Assembly (NCBI GenBank): GCA_027486895.1
Contig: JAIXOE010000005.1
Span: 60,471 to 124,470 of the forward strand
From: Sphingomonadales bacterium
Lineage (GTDB): Bacteria; Pseudomonadota; Alphaproteobacteria; Sphingomonadales; Sphingomonadaceae
Length of the DNA: 64,000 bases
Direction: 5' to 3'
Position 1 is the first letter of the stretch. Each line of letters starts with the position of its first letter. Of this stretch, positions 58,232 to 64,000 are shown piece by piece. The notes beneath the pieces were generated by a model that saw only the letters and a program-made list of their open reading frames with translations, ran no database searches and was not told the DNA's origin. Position numbers and translations under genes: made by a program.

Positions 58232-59380
58232 TTAGCTTTGTCGCGCAAAATCGGCACGCTTCATGGCGGAACCATATAGCTGCCGATAACGGGCAAACAT
58301 TGTCTCTTCATCATATTGCGAGCAAGCCAAAAAGCGGTTGGCGGTCCCCAGTTTTTCCCGAAGTCCCCTGTCACCTGCCAGCTCTCTTATCGCTTGGGCC
58401 AAACCCGCCTCGTCGGTGCGCGGTACGATGAACGGAAGGTTTTCACGCGCGATAATATTGCGTACGTCGCCAACATCAGTGGAAACCACCGGAATCGCGC
58501 TCGTCATCGCTTCGACGAGTGAAATGGGATATTGCTCGCTATCCGACGACAACGCGAAAATATCAAACAAGCGAATATAGCGCGCCGGGTCGCGAAGGAA
58601 GCCGGGCATCATTACACGGTCAGCTATCCCCAGCCGTTCTGCTTCTGCCATGATTGCACCACGCTCTGGCCCTTCGCCAGCAATCGCAAGCCGGACATTT
58701 GGCCCAGCCGCAGCGACCGCGCGGACAAGGCGGGGAAGATTTTTGACGGTGCGTAGTCCTGCGATTGTGCCGACAACAATCTCGCCATCGCGTTTTTGAA
58801 AACCTGGAAATGCCCCGCGCTGCGGACGGCGGTTGAAATGTTCGGTATCAATGCCGTTTGGAAAGCGGCAAATTTTATCAAGCGGCTGATGCCATATTGT
58901 TCGGGCGATTTGCTCAAGCGTTTTCGATGGCACGACGAGCGCATTCGAACGTTGCAGCGCAATGGTACGAAACCAGTTTCGCCGATTTTTCAGCCGGTCG
59001 ATTTCGTCATGGTTGAACCCATCTTCATGGTGGATCAACGGCGGCAGGTTCATACTGCGCGTGAACAAAGTATGCGCCATCACCCCATCCATAGCGCCCC
59101 AGTTGTAACTCAACACCAGATGGAATTTCTTCATATATTGGGCGAGCCTGCGGTAGCGCCCAATGGCTAGCATGCCCTTAAGTGAAAGTGCGGCATCTTT
59201 TGGGAACTGCACTTTCACGCGGCGGTCAATCGCGTCGGCGGCGCCAAAGGCATCATCGACCGCGGACAAAACAGTGTGTTCGGCCTGATTGCCAAAATGA
59301 TTCATGAGGCGAACCGTGCGCGATTCCTGACCGCCAAGGTTAAAGCTGCTGTGCAAATGAAGGATGCGGACCGCCGCCAT
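58232..59380 (-). CDS. Glycosyltransferase family 4, possibly the XrtA-associated type
   Basis: A 382-residue GT-B glycosyltransferase. It starts RILHLHSSFNLGGQESRTVRLMNHF with the GG(Q/L)E motif, has KICRFPNGIDTEHFN, GTIAGLRTVKNLPRLVRAV and the donor site DIFALSSDSEQYPISLVEAMTSAIPVVSTD. The start and motif style recall the TIGR03088 sugar transferase of PEP-CTERM/EpsH loci. It lies about 12 kb from the XrtA operon as a single gene, divergent from selO. ATG 59380 is chosen by family start. Confidence 0.85.
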   Translation of the reverse strand: MAAVRILHLHSSFNLGGQESRTVRLMNHFGNQAEHTVLSAVDDAFGAADAIDRRVKVQFPKDAALSLKGMLAIGRYRRLAQYMKKFHLVLSYNWGAMDGVMAHTLFTRSMNLPPLIHHEDGFNHDEIDRLKNRRNWFRTIALQRSNALVVPSKTLEQIARTIWHQPLDKICRFPNGIDTEHFNRRPQRGAFPGFQKRDGEIVVGTIAGLRTVKNLPRLVRAVAAAGPNVRLAIAGEGPERGAIMAEAERLGIADRVMMPGFLRDPARYIRLFDIFALSSDSEQYPISLVEAMTSAIPVVSTDVGDVRNIIARENLPFIVPRTDEAGLAQAIRELAGDRGLREKLGTANRFLACSQYDEETMFARYRQLYGSAMKRADFARQS

Positions 59381-59417
59381 ACTTGCCTTTCTTTCTTGCA
59401 CCGCCCAGATGCTTTGA

Positions 59418-60806
59418 ATGATTATCGAACCTCTGCCCTCTCCCTACCGTCCTGATCCGCAAATCGCCAGTCTGGGCGAAAAAATTGGTGATCCCGCACG
59501 CGCTGCGAACTTTCCAGAGACGATATTGCGTTTTCGCAACGACCGTTGGGCGGCAACCGTGGGGCTTGATGGATATGATGATGCCGCTTGGATCCGACAT
59601 TTCGGACGATTTGAACCGCTTCCCGACAATATGCCCGAGCCATTAGCCCTGCGGTATCATGGCCATCAATTCCGTGTGTACAATCCGGAGATCGGCGATG
59701 GGCGCGGATTTTTGTTCGCGCAGCTGCGCGATGGTTATGATCGGTTGCTTGACCTTGGGACTAAGGGGTCAGGCACCACCCCCTATAGCCGGCGCGGCGA
59801 CGGAAGGCTCACCCTGAAAGGTGGCGTGCGGGAGATATTGGCAACCGAGATGCTCGAAGCGCTTGGGGTCAACACCTCCAAGACATTCTCGCTCATTGAA
59901 ACCGGCGAAGAATTGATCCGGGGGGACGAGCCGTCGCCGACCAGATCCGCCGTCATGGTGCGGCTGAGCCATAGCCACATCCGCTTCGGGACGTTCCAAC
60001 GCATCGCGGCGGAGGGCAATGAGGAGCTGATGCACAAGCTCATCCGCTATTGCCTTGAGAAGCTTTACAATGCCGAGGTTTCCGAAAACCCAGCCGCTCA
60101 GTTGCTGGCGCTAGCGGTCGAGCGCGTCGCTGACCTGGCAAGTTCCTACATGGTCGCAGGCTTCGTCCACGGCGTTCTCAACACCGACAATATCAACATC
60201 ACGGGTGAGAGCTTTGACTATGGCCCGTGGCGTTTTACCGAAAAATGGGACCCAAGCTTCACGGCAGCCTATTTCGACGAATCCGGACTTTATGCCTTTG
60301 GACGGCAAGCCGAAGCACTGCACTGGAACCTTGGCCAACTTGCGGTTGCATTGCGATTGGTATCGGACGCACCTCCGCTGATTGCCGCGCTGGAACGGTT
60401 CCCCGACCTTTATCAAAAATCAGTGATCCGCAGGTTTTTGTGGCGTCTAGGGGTAGTCTCACGCGGCGATGACGACGATAAGCGCCTTGTCGAAGCCGCC
60501 GAACGCATGATGGTCCGCGATCAAATCCCGATTGACGCGTTCTTCCATGGCTATCAAGGTGGGAGGACGGGCTCATTCGAAACTAAAGGCGAGGACCAAG
60601 GCGCGTTTGAGGCAATCTTGCGTCATTATGCCCCCTTACACGTGTACAGCGATGATTACTGGGTAAACACCCCCATCTGCTCAATGCTGATTGATGAAGT
60701 CGAGAATATTTGGGCAGCCATCGCGCAGGCAGATGACTGGCAGCCTTTATATCAAAAACTATCGCAAATTCAGGCCTTGGGGCAAGCTCTGAAACAAAAC
60801 GGCTAA
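59418..60806 (+). CDS. selO: Protein adenylyltransferase SelO (YdiU)
   Basis: A 462-residue pseudokinase-fold enzyme that AMPylates proteins under redox stress. Family parts are RYHGHQFRVYNPEIGDGRG, LDLGTKGSGTTPYSRRGDGRLTLKGG, RSAVMVRLSHSHIRFGTFQ and HGVLNTDNINITGESFDYGPW (active-site region). It is slightly shorter than E. coli SelO and ends without a C-terminal selenocysteine or Cys motif. It is divergent from the glycosyltransferase gene with 37 bases between starts. Confidence 0.93.
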   Translation: MIIEPLPSPYRPDPQIASLGEKIGDPARAANFPETILRFRNDRWAATVGLDGYDDAAWIRHFGRFEPLPDNMPEPLALRYHGHQFRVYNPEIGDGRGFLFAQLRDGYDRLLDLGTKGSGTTPYSRRGDGRLTLKGGVREILATEMLEALGVNTSKTFSLIETGEELIRGDEPSPTRSAVMVRLSHSHIRFGTFQRIAAEGNEELMHKLIRYCLEKLYNAEVSENPAAQLLALAVERVADLASSYMVAGFVHGVLNTDNINITGESFDYGPWRFTEKWDPSFTAAYFDESGLYAFGRQAEALHWNLGQLAVALRLVSDAPPLIAALERFPDLYQKSVIRRFLWRLGVVSRGDDDDKRLVEAAERMMVRDQIPIDAFFHGYQGGRTGSFETKGEDQGAFEAILRHYAPLHVYSDDYWVNTPICSMLIDEVENIWAAIAQADDWQPLYQKLSQIQALGQALKQNG

Positions 60807-60898
60807 TTCCCGATTTTACGTCTAGCATTTACTGAATATAAAATTGTTCTGCATTAACCGTATTAGTCTCGACGAACCCTGTCGGCGGATAGATTGCA

Positions 60899-62335
60899 TT
60901 GCCTGAACTAATTTCATTTGAACCCGCCACCGGAGCCGAGCTTTGGCGTGGAAGCGAAAGCGACGTTGATCGTGAAATCGCGATGGCGCGCGCTGCATGG
61001 CCATTATGGGCCGCAGCACCGCTTGCGCACCGCATTGAGCGCGTCCGTGTTTTTGGAAACCGTGTTCGTGCAGACCTTGAAAAATTCGCAGACCTAATTG
61101 CGCGCGAAACAGGAAAGCCTCTGTGGGAAGCCCGCAACGAGGTCGAGTCCGTTATCGGCAAAGTCGATATATCGATACGCGCTTACGCTGACAGGACCGC
61201 GCAACGGCGACTTGACGGAAAAGCGGGCACGCGCAGCGCGTTGCGCCATAAACCACATGGCGTGCTTGTCGTGCTTGGTCCGTATAACTTCCCGGCGCAT
61301 CTGCCCAATGGACACATCATCCCCGCGTTGATTGCGGGCAATGCTGTGGTCTTCAAACCGTCGGAAAAAGCCCCAGCGGTCGGCAAAATGTTGGTCGACT
61401 ATTACCACAAGGCAGGCATTCCAGAGGGCGTGGTGCGGGTTGCCCAAGGCGGCCCCGAAACAGGCAAGGCATTGTCGGCCCACCGGGATATTGACGGGTT
61501 ATTGTTCACAGGCTCAGCACAGACTGGCATTGCCCTTAACCGGCAATTTGCCCATCGCCCCGACAAGATATTGGCGCTCGAAATGGGCGGGAACAATCCC
61601 ATCATCGTTTGGGACACGAAAGACATTCACAGCGCAGCCGTGATCGTCGTTCAATCCGCGTTTCTAAGTGCTGGTCAGCGGTGTTCGGCAGCGCGGCGGC
61701 TTGTTGTGAAGCAAGACATATATGAACCTCTCATTGAGGAAGTGAAGAAGATCGCTGACCGCTTGGTCATTGGCGATCCCCATGGAGAGCCGCCGCCCTT
61801 CATGGGACCCGTCATCGACAATGACGCCTGTGATAGCCTAGTCGAAAGCTTCCTCGCGTTGATGAGCCGAGGTGGGCACCCCATAAGGCACATGACCGTC
61901 CCAATCGCGGGCCGCCCATTTTTGACGCCAGGTATCATTGACGTAACCGACATGGTGGACCGGCCTGACATAGAGTTGTTCGGCCCGTTGCTTCAGGTTA
62001 TTCGCGTACCCGACTTTGCTTCCGCAATCGCTGAAGCGAACAACACGCGCTTTGGCCTCTCTGCTTCACTGATTGGTGGCACGCCCGCGCAATATGACGA
62101 ATTTTGGGCCAACAGCCGCGCGGGGATTGTCAATTGGAATGCCCCGACCAACGGCGCATCGTCCGCTGCTCCTTTTGGCGGCATTGGATTATCAGGCAAC
62201 CACCGGCCAAGCGCTTATTATGCGGCTGATTATTGTGCCTACCCTGTCGTCTCTGCAGAAAATGACGTACCGCGTGCAGTTCTGGGTATTGGCCTTCGCG
62301 ATGATGAGTCGGCGGGTTCGGCGAGCGGGAAGTGA
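60899..62335 (+). CDS. astD: Succinylglutamic semialdehyde dehydrogenase
   Basis: A 478-residue NAD-dependent aldehyde dehydrogenase, AST arginine breakdown type. It has VLVVLGPYNFPAHLPNGHIIPALIAGNAVVFKPSE, FTGSAQTGIALN, the Glu in LEMGGNNPIIV, the nucleophile Cys in SAGQRCSAARRLVV, and WNAPTNGASSAAPFGG. The start is TTG at 60899; no upstream ATG fits. astA, astB and astE are not in the window, so the rest of the pathway, if present, lies elsewhere. Confidence 0.9.
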   Translation: MPELISFEPATGAELWRGSESDVDREIAMARAAWPLWAAAPLAHRIERVRVFGNRVRADLEKFADLIARETGKPLWEARNEVESVIGKVDISIRAYADRTAQRRLDGKAGTRSALRHKPHGVLVVLGPYNFPAHLPNGHIIPALIAGNAVVFKPSEKAPAVGKMLVDYYHKAGIPEGVVRVAQGGPETGKALSAHRDIDGLLFTGSAQTGIALNRQFAHRPDKILALEMGGNNPIIVWDTKDIHSAAVIVVQSAFLSAGQRCSAARRLVVKQDIYEPLIEEVKKIADRLVIGDPHGEPPPFMGPVIDNDACDSLVESFLALMSRGGHPIRHMTVPIAGRPFLTPGIIDVTDMVDRPDIELFGPLLQVIRVPDFASAIAEANNTRFGLSASLIGGTPAQYDEFWANSRAGIVNWNAPTNGASSAAPFGGIGLSGNHRPSAYYAADYCAYPVVSAENDVPRAVLGIGLRDDESAGSASGK

Positions 62336-62432
62336 TCTCGCCGCTTAAACGACGGCGGCGATAAAGTTCTTCTAACCCATGGCCAACTTATCCTAATTTG
62401 AAGCTTGCAGCGTCGCCGTCCATTTTGGCGGC

Positions 62433-63200
62433 ATGGAAAAAGCACGAGTCTATTTGGTGGGCGCTGGCCCCGGTGACCCCGACCTACTGACAGTGAAAGC
62501 TGCGCGGCTGATTTCAGCAGCCGACGTCGTTGTGCATGACGGCCTTGTCGATGCCGCGATTATGTCGCTGATTAGCCCGTCCGCACGACTGATTTCTGTT
62601 GCAAAAAGCCGGTCGCGCCATTCAGTGCCGCAGGACGGCATCAACGACATTCTGGTGCGTGAGGCACAAGTTGGACGGATTGTGGTTCGCCTAAAGGGCG
62701 GCGATCCATTCATTTTTGGACGCGGTGGCGAAGAGGCAGAGGCTTGCCGGGCTGCAGGCATTGATGTTGAAGTTGTACCCGGCATCTCTGCTGCAATGGG
62801 CGGCGCTGCGGCCAATATGCTGCCACTCACCCACCGCGATGCCGCCAGCGCTGTCACCTTCGTGGCTGGCCAGTGCAAGGGCCTGACCGACCAGAACTGG
62901 GCTGGCCTTGCCGGTAAAGGTCGCACGCTCGTCATTTACATGGGCGTTGCGACCGCTGCAGATATTACGGAAAAGCTTATTTCCGATGGCCTGTCGCCAG
63001 ACACGCCCGTTGCTGTACTCGAACGCGCGACACGGCCTGATGCGCGCGCCATGCAGACCATCCTGACCGACCTAGGCGATATGATTAAGCGCGAGGGCGT
63101 TGAATCTCCCGCGATAATTGTTGTCGGCGACGTCGTACTCAAATCGGATGCCGAAAACCGGCTCAGACATTTTGCCAAACAGGCGGAGGAAATTGCGTGA
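62433..63200 (+). CDS. cobA: Uroporphyrinogen-III C-methyltransferase
   Basis: A 255-residue SAM-dependent enzyme that makes precorrin-2 for siroheme. It begins ARVYLVGAGPGDPDLLTVKAARLI and has VVHDGLVD, GRIVVRLKGGDPFIFGRGGEEAEACRAAGIDVEVVPGIS, LPLTHRDAASAVTFVAGQ and YMGVATAADI. It lacks the CysG oxidase/ferrochelatase domains. Siroheme is the cofactor of the reductase encoded two genes downstream. Stop and next start overlap (GTGA). Confidence 0.95.
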   Translation: MEKARVYLVGAGPGDPDLLTVKAARLISAADVVVHDGLVDAAIMSLISPSARLISVAKSRSRHSVPQDGINDILVREAQVGRIVVRLKGGDPFIFGRGGEEAEACRAAGIDVEVVPGISAAMGGAAANMLPLTHRDAASAVTFVAGQCKGLTDQNWAGLAGKGRTLVIYMGVATAADITEKLISDGLSPDTPVAVLERATRPDARAMQTILTDLGDMIKREGVESPAIIVVGDVVLKSDAENRLRHFAKQAEEIA

Positions 63201-63493
63201 AGTTACTTACTGGAAATGAACTGGGATCAGGCGCGGTGACGTGGTGGACGGGCAGCAGTTGGTCTCTCCATGTGGAAGACGCCGCCGATGTCGGCGAGCA
63301 TGGCGAAGCTGTATTGCATGCCGAAGAAGGCGCGCGCCGTGTGAACGCCCCCTACATCATCGACGCGCTTGCAACACCCGAAGGCCCCCGCCCGGCGCAC
63401 ATTAAGGACAGGATCCGTGCGCTTGGGCCAACGGTGCGACCCGACCTTACATTGAAACCCGCTGACCCAGCGGCTGGCGAATGGATAATCTGA
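63197..63493 (+). CDS. DUF2849 domain protein in the sulfite reductase operon
   Basis: A 98-residue protein starting with GTG at 63197, overlapping the cobA stop. The sequence (GAVTWWTGSSWSLHVEDAA, AEEGARRVNAPYIIDA) matches DUF2849 as I know it. This family sits between the siroheme and sulfite/nitrite reductase genes in many alphaproteobacteria. Function is unknown; electron or cofactor delivery to the reductase is a guess from context. Confidence 0.9.
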   Translation: MKLLTGNELGSGAVTWWTGSSWSLHVEDAADVGEHGEAVLHAEEGARRVNAPYIIDALATPEGPRPAHIKDRIRALGPTVRPDLTLKPADPAAGEWII

Positions 63494-63494
63494 T

Positions 63495-64000
63495 ATGTAT
63501 AAATACGACCATTTTGACCAATCGATTGTCGATGCGCGCGTTGCCGAATTTCGCGATCAGGTAAACCGGCGTATCGCCGGCGAGATTACGGAAGACCAGT
63601 TCAAGCCATTGCGGCTGATGAACGGTCTGTATCTGCAGCTGCATGCCTATATGCTGCGCGTCGCCATTCCGTATGGCACGCTCGACAGCCGCCAGATGCG
63701 CATGCTGGCAAATATCGCCCGCAAATATGACCGCGACTACGGCCATTTCACGACGCGCCAGAACATCCAATATAACTGGATCAAGCTTGAGGAATGCGCT
63801 GATCTGCTGGAAGAACTGGCAACGGTTGAAATGCATGCCATTCAAACCAGCGGCAACTGCATTCGCAATATCTCGTCTGATCAATATGCAGGTGCCGCAG
63901 CTGACGAAGTCGCTGACCCGCGCCCTTGGGCCGAATTGCTACGTCAGTGGTCAACCTTCCACCCCGAATTCAGCTATCTGCCACGCAAGTTCAAGATTGC
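63495..64000 (+). CDS. cysI: Sulfite/nitrite reductase (hemoprotein subunit), N-terminal part
   Basis: The first 168 codons of a siroheme- and 4Fe-4S-dependent reductase, cut off by the right end of the window. It begins MYKYDHFDQSIVDARVAEF and shows the ferredoxin-like half domain with LRLMNGLYLQLHAYMLRVAIPYG, YGHFTTRQNIQYNWI and the family's MHAIQTSGNCIRNISSD. Substrate (sulfite or nitrite) cannot be decided from this part; cobA and DUF2849 upstream favour sulfite. The ATG is one base after the DUF2849 stop. Confidence 0.92.
   Translation, partial: MYKYDHFDQSIVDARVAEFRDQVNRRIAGEITEDQFKPLRLMNGLYLQLHAYMLRVAIPYGTLDSRQMRMLANIARKYDRDYGHFTTRQNIQYNWIKLEECADLLEELATVEMHAIQTSGNCIRNISSDQYAGAAADEVADPRPWAELLRQWSTFHPEFSYLPRKFKI

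Noticed and set aside
62338..62361. Stem-loop after astD (TCGCCG/CGGCGA) as a terminator
   Set aside because: The stem is only six base pairs with a long loop and no proper T run; too weak to call.

Overview
The window looks like a chromosomal segment of an alphaproteobacterium, most likely of the order Sphingomonadales. This rests on protein character and gene order: a five-gene atpHAGDC operon without F0 genes, an XrtA (exosortase A) exopolysaccharide operon of the kind sphingomonads carry, dnaK and grpE promoters matching the alphaproteobacterial sigma-32 consensus, and palindromic repeats of types I remember from sphingomonad genomes. Base composition is moderately GC-rich. Genes are tightly packed and often overlap by 1-4 bases (ATGA, GTGA, TTGA, TGATG). 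Only one gap exceeds 300 bases. I found no rRNA, tRNA, CRISPR array, insertion sequence or prophage.

Layout. 1-11.6 kb: a secreted M48 protease, accA and xerD; an unrecognised secreted protein with a small membrane protein; aroK-aroB; a CPA2 cation antiporter; an IscU-like protein, cvpA and radA. 11.6-25.5 kb: a patatin-like lipase, a periplasmic metallo-beta-lactamase-fold enzyme, dnaK-dnaJ, a PCu(A)C copper chaperone, a small HExxH protein, a MATE pump, a low-GC orphan gene, hrcA-grpE, then rph, rdgB and hemW. 25.5-33.3 kb: xerC, dedA, gshB, yraN, rsmI, an LpoA-type lipoprotein, and recR-def placed back to back with fmt-truA.

33.3-46.0 kb is a ten-gene minus-strand operon, the XrtA/PEP-CTERM-associated exopolysaccharide system. 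In transcription order it encodes an outer-membrane export lipoprotein, a Wzz-type chain-length protein, a tyrosine autokinase, an outer-membrane beta-barrel, an ExeA-like ATPase, a polysaccharide deacetylase, a FemAB protein, a glycosyltransferase, exosortase A fused to an EpsI domain, and an amidotransferase. Together they should assemble, modify and export a surface polysaccharide and process exosortase substrates. No PEP-CTERM substrate or PrsK/PrsR regulator is visible here. A second glycosyltransferase of probably related type lies alone at 58.2-59.4 kb.

46.3-64 kb: ada, a dienelactone hydrolase, atpHAGDC, an SH3-domain protein, a 2-hydroxyacid dehydrogenase, amt, a PilZ protein, a nitronate monooxygenase-like enzyme, selO and astD. 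The last genes are cobA, a DUF2849 gene and the start of a sulfite/nitrite reductase gene, which form a siroheme and sulfur-assimilation operon running off the right edge.

I did not find an unmistakably new multigene system. The most notable items are: the paired dnaK and grpE heat-shock promoters, which share an identically placed GAATTGG inside palindromic spacers; three different palindromic repeats in gene gaps, one inside the atp operon; the XrtA operon with its XrtA-EpsI fusion; an unexplained secreted-protein/small-membrane-protein pair translated through a TTGA overlap; and a low-GC orphan gene overlapping grpE tail to tail.
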